Positions 10,946 through 22,456 of a stretch of 64,000 nt of DNA are shown in pieces; the first letter of the stretch is position 1; each line of letters opens with the position of its first letter. The stretch covers positions 62,001 to 126,000 of the forward strand of contig QRFJ01002317.1 of NCBI GenBank assembly GCA_006176705.1, read 5' to 3'. The stretch comes from Cocos nucifera. Taxonomy: Eukaryota; Streptophyta; Magnoliopsida; Arecales; Arecaceae. The notes under the pieces are model-generated. The model saw only the letters and a program-made list of their open reading frames with translations, searched no databases and was not told the origin of the DNA. The translations under genes were made by a program, and so were the position numbers.

Positions 10946-11585
10946 TCAGATCAAACTAAATTCAAGAGAAATCTTCAAAAATTTAGAGGCAAAGGATACG
11001 GAAAACTTCTTAAGGAAAATTAAGAGAATAAGAAGCGAAGGATGCTAGAATAATTAAAAAGAAGGATGGTGAAACTGACCTAGGTCGATCAAGAAGGACA
11101 AAGAGGCGATGAGCATGATGAAGACCAAGTGGAAGAATGCTCGAAACCAAGAAGGATGGAGGAAGAAACTAGAACTCTCGAGTGAAAGGAAGACGAAAGC
11201 AAAAGGAGGAAGGAACCAAGATTCTCGAAGGGAAGGAAGATGAGAGCCAGAAAAGGAAGGACTTAAATAGCAGAAGGTGGCTCGAAACCATCATGATTGC
11301 AGATCTTCCTTGGCCATTCTTCGTGCGATGCATGTTCCAAGCATCATGGTAAAAGAATAGCAATAGGCAGTGCCTTTATGGCATCGTGTCTCGAGCAGCG
11401 CTTCGACAAAAATTTCAAAAATCCATCTCTTTAAGTCGAATCGAGTAAAAGAGACATTGGCATCAATATGGAAGATGATAAAATGCCTTATTTTTTTCAA
11501 TAATCATAGAATCAAGGAAAGAACTTTGGTAGTCACCTTTTTACTTCCTTCCTTTGAATTTTGAACTCAGAAGTAGGGAGACTAT
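10946..11585 (+). other. 3' non-coding region and purine tract of gypsy C
   Basis: Purine-rich, with no convincing ORF. It ends with AGTAGGGAGA (11572-11581), a purine tract four bases before the LTR start TGTTGGAG. Confidence 0.7.
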
Positions 11586-11664
11586 TGTTGGAGAAAAATC
11601 CCGCTCCTACCGAAGTTTGGTCTAATGCTCAGCCAGGTATAATTTATAATCGTAGAAGAGCTTC

Positions 11665-11900
11665 AATCGCCACTTCTCCATCAGTCAAACTCTTTTGAAA
11701 CTTCTCCTTCAGTTGGACTTCTCCATCAGTCAAACTCCTTCCAGACTTCTCCTTTAGTCGGACTTCTCCATCAATCGAACTCCTCCTAGACTTCTCCTTT
11801 AGCTTGACTTCTCCATCAATCAAACTCCTTCCAGACTTCTCTTGCAGCCAGACTTCTCCATCAATCAAACTCCTTCTACACTTCTCCATCAGTCAAACTT
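11665..11900. repeat. 45-bp tandem repeats in the gypsy C LTR
   Basis: About five imperfect copies of a 45-bp unit built from two related halves, ACTTCTCCATCARTCAAACT and a shorter ACTTCTCCTTTAG half. Because 45 is a multiple of three, the minus strand reads as a 15-residue repeat. I regard that reading as a by-product. Confidence 0.9.
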
Positions 11901-12152
11901 CATCTAGATTCCTCCAACAGATTACTTCCAAATTTCAACTAGCATTCCTTTCGGATGATCCCCTATAGTCGTATTTCCTCTAGCTCTTCACCAACCAATG
12001 TCTACTTCCTCCAAACTTCGACTATTAAATTCCAACAAACGGGCACATCACGATAACTGACACTACTCTCCATAACAAACTCCACGTGACCCTAAGCAGC
12101 CCACTACCTGATAGTTATGGCTATCACTTTCAAGTTTGTTACAAGCTTCATC

Positions 12153-12160
12153 TATAAAAG
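12153..12160 (+). promoter_or_regulatory. LTR TATA box, gypsy C
   Basis: TATAAAAG followed by a pyrimidine-rich stretch, about 570 bp into the LTR. It is a good core promoter candidate. Confidence 0.7.
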
Positions 12161-12390
12161 GGACCCTCCAGATACATTTTCTCTAAACTCTCTTCTCCTT
12201 CTCAAAACTCTGCTGAATTCTTTTCCGAGCACTCCATTTGTATTGGCCAGAAGAGCTGACTTGATCATCAGAGGATTCTGCCAGAGTCACCACTGATTTT
12301 GGATGGGACTTTATTTTGCAGGTCACCGACAGAGGCCTCTTCTTCCTCATCTCCAGCTCGATCTGGCATCAACCAGATTCTGCACCAACA

Positions 12391-14293
12391 CAAGATATTA
12401 ACATTTAATGTCCTAATGGAGGGCTCTTCTCCTAAGATCTTGGCACCCCATAACCCCACGCCATTCCTCCTTTCTTTCTATTTTTCATGGAAAAAACTTG
12501 AGGCAAATCATGCCACCTCCTTTCAAATAGGAGGTGCCATAGAATAAGGAAGACCAGGTCAAAAGACCTAGTCAAATAAGAAAACTATGGAGGAATTTTG
12601 GGGGCATCCAACTCTTGGATGCCTCCCCCTAAAATTATGGCATGAGATACCTTATTCCATGAGCAAAAGAAGAAGGAAGAGGTGCAAATAATATTGAAGG
12701 CATGGGGAAAGATGGCGCACAAGAGGAGGAAAGAAGTTGAGTCAAAAGGGACTCTTTCAAGTAGGAAAGAAATCCCAAACACTTCCTAGCTTTGATCGGT
12801 CAAAAACTAATTTTCATAAACTCTAAATAGTGGGTGTGGAGAAGGTTCTTGGGCGTGGGATTTCATGTAGAAAAATCAAGGAATTAAAAGTGGGCGTGAG
12901 GCATGGTTGGCGCAAGGAAGGGAGAGAGTCCCAGTCCAATTGGGACTCCTCCTATTTGACTAGGTCAAAGCCTAGTTTAATTCATATTTAAATCAGATTA
13001 AATACAACCAATTAAAAGTAATCCTAATCCAATTAGAAGCTCAATTAAATCAAATTAAATCATATTTAATTCTAATTTAAATCCAAAGTCAATGTGGAAT
13101 TAAATGCACTTAAATCCTAATCTTACTAGGAATTGATTTTCCCTTGCTATTGGCTTATCCAATAAACCAATTGGACTTAACTCAATTAAGTTCAAACTAA
13201 TTCTAATTGAATCTAATTTAATTAGACTTGATCTCAGCTCGATTACTCAAATAAATTGAGCTAATTAGCAATCCAATTGCTAATCAATCCTCCTACAATA
13301 CTTGCATTAGGTCAAATATCAATCGTATTGAATGTTTGACCTCGAAATAATTCTCAATCATTGATTAACCATCTGATCATATTACAAGCTCTAATGTGTG
13401 TGACCCCATAGGTTTGAACCTAAGTCGATAACATAGAAATCAATTTTTGTATCAATCAAAGTTACCATCTAGCAATGGTTCCCACATCCAGATAGGTCAA
13501 ATGTATGCAAAGCAACATTCTTAGAACCCTAGCCCATGGTTACCGTATAATTTATCCCTATGATCAATAATGCTCGAGACAACTTCGAGTATGCTATCAA
13601 ATACTCATACAAGTCATCTCTATTATGTCTCAAAATTTTGGAAATCTCGTGACACCTTACGAGGATTACCCAGGCCTAGGTTTTGCTAAATTGAAACATA
13701 GCGAGATATTCTCTTCCTGAAGTTAATCAGGAGTTGTCAATCCCATCTTGACTCACACACCAACTCTATAAGTACTTGACTGTACCCAAAAATCTTTCAT
13801 CACCTATATTAGAAATACAGACAGTCCAGCACCAAAGTATAATGAGTTGCTCGTACGTCACCATGGCAATCTCAGATCGAAGGGATACTTATATCCATTG
13901 GCCTTAGCTAGCTATTCTTGATAGTAGAGTGCTACATTGGTCATGTTCAATGCAGATGTACTCCTACATCTCATCTGGATGCCATACCAATGTTTTCACA
14001 CCACTTGGTTATGAGGACAAACGCATATGGCATACAGCGACCTACACTCGATAAGTTATCATCCTTGTTAATAGCTTATCATTTGATTGTGAATAATTTA
14101 AGAACCATTCGATAAATTTTTTTTTATCGATTGATTATGGTTCTAAGAACTTCATCATAATTTAGGAGTTCATTTAAGAAAGGTAGAACTTTTATGATGA
14201 AATAGTCAAATTACTATTATTATTAGATAATTCATATACTAATTCAAATCATCTACTACTTAGATGATTGGCTTTATGACATATTTCTCAATA
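12391..14293 (-). repeat. 3' LTR of copia B (truncated)
   Basis: It matches B's 5' LTR across the point where D is inserted, so it preserves the empty site (GAAGG at 12696-12700 followed directly by LTR sequence). The first about 1.16 kb on the left is missing because C was inserted there. The terminal CA is mutated to TA at 14292-14293. Confidence 0.9.
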
Positions 14294-17200
14294 ACTCTCA
14301 CTTGGACTAAAGCCAATCAGAATGATATCAGATATCCTATCTTCCACTTGAGTTCGTAGAACTCCTTAGTTCCGAGGCCTTAGCAAATGGATTGGTCAAG
14401 TTCTCCTTTACATCGATCTTCTAAAGATCGACATCACCTAGATCAAATATCTAAGATGAAATTGATGTAGAATATGCTGGTCCTTCGGTTCTTTAGCCTG
14501 AGCTATGGCTCCAGTGCTACAATAGGACTGGACCATGGGTGGAGGGTGCCACTCCTAACCTACTAATGAACCTCAGTAACTACACAGCTTATATGGTAGC
14601 ATCATATGCCATGATGTACTCTACATCACTAACTGAATAGGCTAAAGTATTCTGCTTGAAATCTTTCCAGCAGATTGCTCCTACAATTAGGGTATGAGTC
14701 GACATTCTCTTATTGTCATCTTGTTCTTACTGAAATCAAAACATTCATATATTTTAAGTCAGTACTTTCATATTTGAGTCACTGGACCTTAGTATTTCTC
14801 AAATACTTAGGGATTGTCTATACAATCCTCTAGTAGCTCTTACTTGGATCAAACTGGTATCTGCTCACTACCTCTAGTGAGTATACCATGTCTAATCTCG
14901 TACATAAATAAATAAGATGACAGCTAAACCTTTATTCCTTGCAATGTTGGAATGCTATTCTGGATTAAGAGAATTTCATCCTCAAACATCACAAGAAATA
15001 ACACTACAAAATATTTTGCCTAATAATAAGTGTAGGGTTTGTCTTTGTTCATAACTAAGATATACGTTCAGAACGTATGTTCAAACTCTGAGATGATACT
15101 CAGACGGGCTTTATAGATCCTTATCTTTCCACCTGCGCTACTCTGATCCTATTAAAAATCCATCACACCCAATGAGTTTTATCCATTTCATGTGATCAAC
15201 TAGTATCCATACACTATTGATTTTTGTAGACTTCAATTTGGATCATATGGCTCCAAGCCACTTCTCAGAATTAGGCCACTACACTGTATCCTTATAGATG
15301 ATCAGATCCTTGTTGTTCTCATCGAGCTCAACATGATCGCCATCTCGGACCTAGACACTAAAGTATCTGTTCGACTAACACGATACTCTACCAGATCTCT
15401 TTAAAGGTGACACTTTAATAGGCTCTAGATTTGATCTAATTAAATTTGGTTTTGTAGGTTTATCAGATAACGTCAGTTCTTTTCTACCAGTCAAACTTTT
15501 ATAATTTCAACTTGATAGGCATCAGTTCCTTCTCTAAGGACTTCTTTCTAAAAGAAATACACTACTGCTGATGAACATTTTATGTTCTTTAGTATAGCAG
15601 AATTAATAACCCTTAAACACTTATTGGATCAGGATCCAAGTTTATCTCTGTGCAAATATATGACATAGGCTGATCAACTCCAAACCCGAAAGTGAGCAAG
15701 TCTAGGTCTACGCCCGATCCATATTCCATATGGAGTCAATGCAATAGATTAACTCGGTATAAATTTTCAAAATAAAAAAAATAGTCACAAGAGCACAACC
15801 CTACAACAGACGACAAGTATACCCTATTGTGGATTGAACCATGTCTAACAAAGTTCAATTTTTTCTTTTAGACACTGTGTTCCAAAAAGAAATCCACCGA
15901 GAGAGAATCCTATTCTCTTCTAGATATGTCACAAACTCACTGGATAAGTATTTGCCTCCTCGATCTGATCGAAGAATTTTAATATCTTATCCAATTTAAT
16001 TTTTTTTTATTATTGAATCATTTGAATATTTCAAATGATTCATCCTAGACGTATCCATGTCCAGAAAAGTCGTCTGTAATGAAATATTAATGTCTTCCTT
16101 TAAAACTTAAGTTCAAGATCCACATACATCACTGTTATCAGCTCCTTCACCTTTTTCAGTAAAAGATAACTTTGTCATCTTTCCAAGAATATAAGATTCA
16201 CAGGCTATCAATGATTCATAATCATTGATATCAAGGTTTTCCTCTCAAGCTAACTCGTTTATCCTGTTCTTGTCAATATGACTAAGCCTATAATGCCAAA
16301 CATAGACATCCATGACATAATCTAACTAGGGTGTGTACATTCTACTTACCTTAAGTCCTTGCAATGAATTGCATAAGACCACTGGTATCTAATATCCATG
16401 TAGTAGAATTACATATAGAGAAGTTTTAAGGTGTTATCATATAACGTCTTTAATGAGCAACTTTTGCTCCTTTCTCTTGTTTAGCCTATTATGGTCAAGG
16501 AAAGCAAGACAAATCTTCTTCCTATGATCCTTTTTCAGACATTAGAAGTACATGCCTGATTTGGGTTAACCTTGGACTAATTATTTTGACTGGGCTCAAA
16601 AATCTCAATACGAACCCATTATACTGCTGAACTAATATTCAACTTTCGATACTGATTATCGAAATTGGATCCATAAGTCTTCACTGTCCAATAGTGATAG
16701 GAGCAATTAGGATTTAGCCTTAATAGAGAATAATGACCTATTGTATATGAATCATTTTAAGCCTAAAGACTTGGACTTTAGTCTAAAGGTTCTTTCACTA
16801 TTTTATTCAAACTGGTAGCCTCTATCTCCAATTCGAGGAATTACTTTAATTTTCTAGTAGGTACTAGAATCTACATAGACCGCACATGAGCCCAACTTTG
16901 ATTGACCCACCCATGTACATCTCAGGGTAAGTTCATAACCAATTATTTCTCCAAACAATTTTTAGTAATTTTAATTTTATCTTAGGCCCTGCTCAGTTGG
17001 CTTTGGCCTTCTCTAAAAAGGGTCCAGTTAGATCCAACCATTAACATGACCATACTTGGCGCATCTAACCAATGAATGATCAAGCCCAACTTTGGTTGGC
17101 CAACCCAACCACCATTAGAAAGACACATCCAAGTCGTCATATGATGGATGATAATTTCATTAGTCAATAAGCACCAGGCCTTCGGGCCTCCAATGATTAT

Positions 17201-17340
17201 TGAGTTAATGGACCCATTATCAAGCACCTTAATGGAAGGCTATGACTCCATTATCCCCATAACTTTATCATTTTAAGGATCTTATAATTTTAGAAGATTT
17301 AAATTATTAGTGATTTAAGGATAGAAAGAACATGGATCAA
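14294..17340 (-). pseudogene. Copia B polyprotein remnant (RNase H, RT, integrase; gag not recognised)
   Basis: This region is heavily decayed but recognisable on the minus strand. It begins with a purine tract (14294-14305) and an RNase H remnant with a Y-A-Y-A-T type segment (about 14590-14660). An RT active-site remnant reads MFEDEILL rather than YVDDILL (about 14965-14995). An integrase fragment reads IKILRSDRGGKYL (about 15950-15985), with a gag-pre-integrase-like region near 16250-16420. The part 16900-17340 should be gag, but I cannot recognise it. No frame is open for more than about 80 codons. It is clearly older than A, E and G. Confidence 0.75.
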
Positions 17341-17967
17341 TTTGCTCCCACTAACTTCACCAAGTCAAATCCTTCCACTGACTTCACAAGTCACTGATGA
17401 GGATTAGGATCAATTACGGTCCATGGGCACCTAAATCAGTCTTATTGAATAAAATCAATCTCACTGATTTTCTATGTGACATGGGTTAGCACGAATTAAT
17501 GAGCAACCTAATCAAAAACTTGATTAACCACATTGGCCAGGTAAGTGAGATCGATGGAAGGGTCTGCCAAGGCTTGCCTTAAACACCATTAGATATGGTC
17601 AGGTAAGCAGGCTACCAATTAAAAATCATTGGTCTGAGATGTCAGACTTACCTTAGAGACCAATTGATTTATCAATTTTGATTTGGTCTGCCTAAAGACT
17701 CGAGCTCGACCACTGAGTCACGATCAACATCCATTTGTTAAATGTATGGACTTTGATCAACTACAACTATTGAAGTGATCTATATAAATGATCTAATTTT
17801 AATTAACTATTAATTAGATTTGATCAATTTTTTACCTATGTCCATATTTAATCTAACCCTAGGTCTAATCCAGTTAAGGACCTGATCAAAGCTAATCCAT
17901 TTTTCTTTAACCCATGTTTTATGAAATTATCTTAGGATCTTCAAATCACAAACATAGATCCTAAACA
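17341..17967 (-). other. Leader of copia B, gag-proximal part
   Basis: Non-coding leader. Part of it (about 17460-17720) is homologous to the A-family leader (A 5230-5400, E 32270-32440), although the two families have different LTRs. The shared part includes the donor-like AAG|GTAAGT at 17654-17646 (minus strand). Confidence 0.7.
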
Positions 17968-20197
17968 TGAAAGAGAAAATCAGATTTTTTGGGTCAGATT
18001 CATTCAAATCTAATTGGATCGAGAGGCATATTTTAAAATTTTTTTCTTAGATCCAAATCAGATCTGACATTTTTCAGATTTGATTTTATGATCTGATAAA
18101 TAAAAAAATTAAATTAAATTAAATCTAAATTAATGTTACCTTATTTTGGGTAATCCGATTATCTAGCCACACAAGCGCCTGGCCTCTACCGGTATCCACT
18201 TGGACTGGATTTGGAGACCTTCTCTTTCTCTTTTTTTTCACCAAAAATTAGATCTAAATCTGATTTTGAAGATGTGCTGCTGTCTCTTATGGTAGGGCTG
18301 CCTTCTTGCTTTCTCATCAGCATTTTCTTGCTTGGATCGCACCAAACTGAATCCCAACTTTCTTGGGCATGGAGAGGAGAGAGAGGGTCAGCAGATGGCA
18401 TGGAAGAGGGAGAGGGGCAGCCTTGGGGTGTGGGCTAAGAGGAACTCATAAAAAGTTAGGTGTAGATAGGGTTTATTTATAGACCCTGCTGTGCCATGCA
18501 GTGCTGCATCATCCCGGCTAATCGCGTTGCTTCGTGCAATCAGATCTAAATCTAATTGGTGGGATGACATCATCTGATCTAATCAGATGAGAGTCCCATA
18601 AATTCATCCTTAGATGGTGTCTAAGACTGGTCAAAGTCTATAGGTAAGGGTCACCTAGTTTGAATCCAAGAAGCAACCTGGAGTCCCATCCGTATGGGAC
18701 TCTAGTGTTTATCCACATGGGGTGCACGCCATCCTAGGGATACATCCTACATCTATCTACCAAATGATAGGTGGACTTGGTCAATAAGTCTCTCCTATGG
18801 GTGCATGACACATGGGCAGATGTCCAAGGGTCAAAGATCAATGTTTGATCAAAGTCAAAGGACAAGAATTAGCAGGTGATGAAAAATGGCAGGTATTCTC
18901 TCAAATTTATCTCATAAATTAAGACAATCCTTTTATGACATGGACAAACTCCAATCAGACCAAGTAAAGGTACCTGAGTGAGCACAAATACATTTGGCTC
19001 AGTCGAGATAAATTTTAATGGTAGAAAAAGGAGAATGTTAGGTTCAATCGTATCCTAGTATGATTTCTTTGAACCTAATAGAATCTAATTCAAATCAATT
19101 GAACTGGATTAGTCCAATTGATAATATCCAGATCCAAACTCTTATTTGTGTGACCCAGTTAGGTTCAATTTTGTATGATAATGGGATATGTCATGATCTC
19201 CATCATCGGCATCATCGAAACTTCTTTTGATGGATCAAAACTCTTCTGATTCAGACAATTGGAATGATTGATCATCTAAATCATTCTAATTGCTCCCAAA
19301 ATCCACTAGTGACACCTAGCAGTATATGGTGGCAACCCATCAAAAACTAAAAATAAATCTTTTGGTGCAGCTACTTGTGTGATTAAGTTCTTCTATCTTG
19401 AGCCCTGATCAGATTAGGATTAAGGTGAACTCGTCAAACCCAAATTTCTATCATGTGATTTAATCATTCGATTCAAGTTCGATGTGAAAACCTTAATAGA
19501 AACTCTTTCTATTATTTCACTCTCTGCCATGGCCATGCACTTATGGACTTGATTCTCATGATCATCATAGGGCTACTCCTCTTCTACCGAGGTAGATAGA
19601 TTCCCTCTTGGCGCAATCCAATTTCTACAATGAACATGTTATAGCCAACATACACCTTAGGGTTCCAAATGGCTAGGAGACCAAGTCATGGTGTAGTCAA
19701 ACTATAACACTCTCAAGATGAACTGTCGATGCATCTCAGGTCAAAGAATCAGACACACCACTGTAGCTTCGAGTCAGTCATCAATGAGAAGGAAGGCTTC
19801 CTTATGACTACTCGAGGTGGTCACGCTCAGTGCCCTCGTTCTCTAACGAGTACCTGTACTCTCGCTCCAATATCTCTACACCATAGACTCAAGACTCATC
19901 TACTATAAAGAAGTGATTGTACACTAATCTTTTGGATCAATCACCATCCTCATGATGATCCTATGGTCATGAGCATTTTTATGAGTTAATAATGAAAATT
20001 CTTGTCTTAATTTTTCAACTCTTGAAAATAAGAATTATCATTACCATTAACTCAAGGGATGTATCACAGACACTAAATACATATATGTGATAGAAAATAA
20101 CCCATTTTATTATTTTTAATCAAAATTATAATTTTGCCCCTAGAAGTGTATTACAAGTGTTAGCCAGTTCTGGCTTCTAGGGCATACATATCTAACA
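17968..20197 (-). mobile_element. Solo LTR of the A family
   Basis: A complete A-family LTR of 2,230 bp without internal sequence. It starts (minus strand) TGTTAGATAT at 20197 and ends at 17968. The flanks are AAACA (17963-17967) and AAATA (20198-20202), a likely target duplication with one change. It contains a TATA box (TATAAATA, minus, 18481-18474) and the family dyad (18678-18705). Solo LTRs arise by recombination between the two LTRs of one element. Confidence 0.9.
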
Positions 20198-20971
20198 AAA
20201 TAATCACTTAATTCTTAATTAAGTTCAAGTCTTATGGGTTTAGATTTATGGAATCTCAAAACTAGTTTCTAATTTGATTATTTAAAATATTTTTAAATTA
20301 TATTGAATCATATTCAATATATAGTTTTAGATCTGATTTATTTCATTATTTAGATCATGTCCTAGGATTTCAAATCTAGGATTTTGCAGAAAGTAAGTTC
20401 GTGATTTAATTTTTACAAAATAAATATGTCATACATATACATTCTAGATTCAAAATAAAAATTACATATCAACATATGCAATAAGAGGATTAAATCTAAA
20501 CATAAAACACTTCATATGGATCAGATCATAAATCATTTAAAATTAGATTTAAAATTTAAAAATAAATCATAAATTATTTTAGATCTTATCTAACATATTT
20601 ATGTCTTAGATTTCTCGAATCAACACATACTAGGATAACCTTTCCACTGTAAGGGGTAAACCTTACAGCAGGACAACCTTATGGCAGTATGTACAATTCT
20701 GATATTATTTAGATCTAATCTAAATAATCTAAAATAGATTTAATATCTATTAAATTTTAGATTTAAATCAAAAATTAAATCATAACTTTTTTAGATCTAA
20801 TCTAAATAATTTATGATTTTAATTTCGATCAGCACATACTAGGACAATCTTTTCATTATAAGGGGTTAACCTTACAACAGGACAACCTTATGGCGGTATG
20901 TGCAATCTTTAATTAACTTTAATTTTTAGATTTAATCTAAAGCATACATAAATATGTTATAATAGAACCTT
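20198..20971 (-). other. Leader of copia B, primer-proximal part
   Basis: AT-rich leader with no ORF. It carries two copies of a hairpin module (20623-20693 and 20832-20902), described separately. Confidence 0.75.
20623..20902. repeat. Two direct copies of a hairpin-forming module in the B leader
   Basis: Copies at 20623-20693 and 20832-20902, spaced 209 bp apart. Each has an outer pair CACATAC/GTATGTG (or one base less) and an inner inverted repeat GTAAGG...CCTTAC (20649-20666; slightly altered at 20859-20875), with a repeated AGGACAACCTT flanking the inner stem. On RNA it could fold into a stable two-tier hairpin. Confidence 0.75.
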
Positions 20972-20983
20972 GCTCTGATACCA
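20972..20983 (-). other. Primer binding site of copia B (initiator tRNA-Met)
   Basis: Minus strand TGGTATCAGAGC, followed by the LTR end two to three bases away. Same primer type as the A family. Confidence 0.9.
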
Positions 20984-20985
20984 CT

Positions 20986-22456
20986 TATAGAAAACATATA
21001 GGGTTTCATGCATAGATTTCAAAACCTTTTCGAAATGTAAAGCAGCGGAAGACATAGATTAAACTATTTAATCTACAATATGCATGTAATCAAATTACAA
21101 AATCCTACATCAAGGATCTATAACATGTTATGATGTAAATATAAATCTAAATTAAATTAATCATAAGTGGTATTGATCATATCAATACCTAGATCTAAAA
21201 TAATTCTAGATGTAACCCTAGATCACATCTAGGTCACCAAGAGATCAGATCTCTTACCTTTGTGCGGGTCAAGAACTTTGTGGTTGAATTCATTGTTGCC
21301 TTTGGAGCTGCACAAGCATCTAGTCTCTATAGGTAATCCACATGAATCTGTAACACAGATCGGAGGTTCATCGAACGAAAATCCACTCGAAGTACTAGCT
21401 TCTAGCGGATCCCTCCTGATGGTTAATCAAATACATATTCTTCGAATCTCTTGGATAATCAAAGAGATGAAGAATATGAGGAGGAATGAGGGAAAAATCC
21501 AATCCTTTGATCTTTCATAAATTAAAAAATAAAATCAAGAGAAAATAAATCCTAAGAGAACATAAATCTTCTCCTTCAGAACATCAATGATTGATGTCCT
21601 GAAAATATCTCTATGCTAGGACAAGAAGAGACCTTCTCCTCTAAAATTTTTTCTAAGTTTTCAGATCTAAGATTACTAATTTTATTCATACAAAAATTTC
21701 ATTAAAAAAAAAAAGAAGAAGGATTCTCAAAGAAATCCTAAGAGAAGACCTTCTTTTCTTCTTCTTCTCGCATCAAGACATGATCAGATCATGTCCAACG
21801 ATGATCACTATGCCCCCACACCTTGGAGCACAGATCCCACGCCCTCTTCCTATCTCTTTCTCTCAGATCTTTATCAGATAAAAATCATAGAGAATAATCA
21901 AGAAGAAGATACTCAAAAGAAAATAAAAAGAAGATAATCTTCTCTTACCTTTGTGCCTTCATGACATCAACGATTGATGTCCAGATGAAGATCCTTTCTC
22001 CAAGGAACTTGGCCCCATCTTTCCTTATGCCCTGCATCTCTTCCTCTCAGATTTTTATCACATAAAAATCACACATAAAACAAGAAGAAGATTAGAAAAA
22101 AAATATCTAAGAGAAAATAACTTTTCTCTTACCTTCTTCCTTTCAAGACATCAACATTTGATGTCCTAATGGAGGGCTCTTCTCCTAAGAACTTGGTGCC
22201 CCATAACCCCATGCCATTCCTCTTTTCTTTTCTCTATTTTTCATGGAAAAAACCTGAGGCAAATCATGCCACCTACTTTCAAATAGGAAGCGCCATATAA
22301 TAAGGAAGACTAGGTCAAAAGACCTAGTCAGACAAGAAAACTATGGAGAAATTTTGGGGGCGTCCAACTCTTGGATGCCTCCCCCTAAAATTATGGCATG
22401 AGATACCTTATTCCACGTGCAAAAGAAGAAGGAAGAGGTGCAAATAATATTGAAGG
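20986..22456 (-). repeat. 5' LTR of copia B, left part
   Basis: The 3'-terminal 1.47 kb of the LTR (minus strand), next to the primer site. From 22145 it matches the 3' LTR at 12391. Gypsy D interrupts it after GAAGG (22452-22456); the LTR continues at 44224. Confidence 0.88.
22452..22456. repeat. Left target-site duplication of gypsy D
   Basis: GAAGG, identical to 44219-44223. The uninterrupted sequence at 12696-12700 has it once. Confidence 0.95.

Larger units (their letters stand above)
10013..12390 (+). mobile_element. Gypsy element C (Tat-type), 3' end only
   Basis: What remains in view is an antisense ORF region (10013-10945), a non-coding stretch, a purine tract and the 3' LTR (11586-12390). 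The antisense ORF between pol and the 3' LTR is characteristic of the Tat group of plant Ty3/gypsy elements. It is cut on the left by copia A and is itself inserted in the 3' LTR of copia B: B sequence resumes at 12391 with 'caagat', aligned to 22145 in B's other LTR. The gag-pol part should lie left of copia A, outside the window. Confidence 0.82.
11586..12390 (+). repeat. 3' LTR of gypsy C
   Basis: It starts TGTTGG and ends CCAACA, a 6-bp perfect terminal inverted repeat, with a length of 805 bp. It has a TATA box (TATAAAAG, 12153-12160) and an internal array of 45-bp repeats (about 11665-11900). A purine tract precedes it, and B's LTR follows immediately. Confidence 0.88.

Noticed and set aside
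11644..11889. Minus-strand ORF with a 15-residue repeat
   Set aside because: It is only the reading of the 45-bp DNA tandem array in the gypsy C LTR; no start context or homologue is recognised.
11665..11900. Repeat array considered as CRISPR-like
   Set aside because: Units are directly adjacent with no unique spacers, in a eukaryotic LTR.
16982..17227. 81-codon minus-strand ORF in the position expected for gag of element B
   Set aside because: No gag motif could be recognised; possibly chance. Left inside the B polyprotein remnant.
17510..17560. Second GGTAAGTGAG donor-like site on the + strand in the B leader
   Set aside because: It lies antisense to the element and has no matching acceptor.
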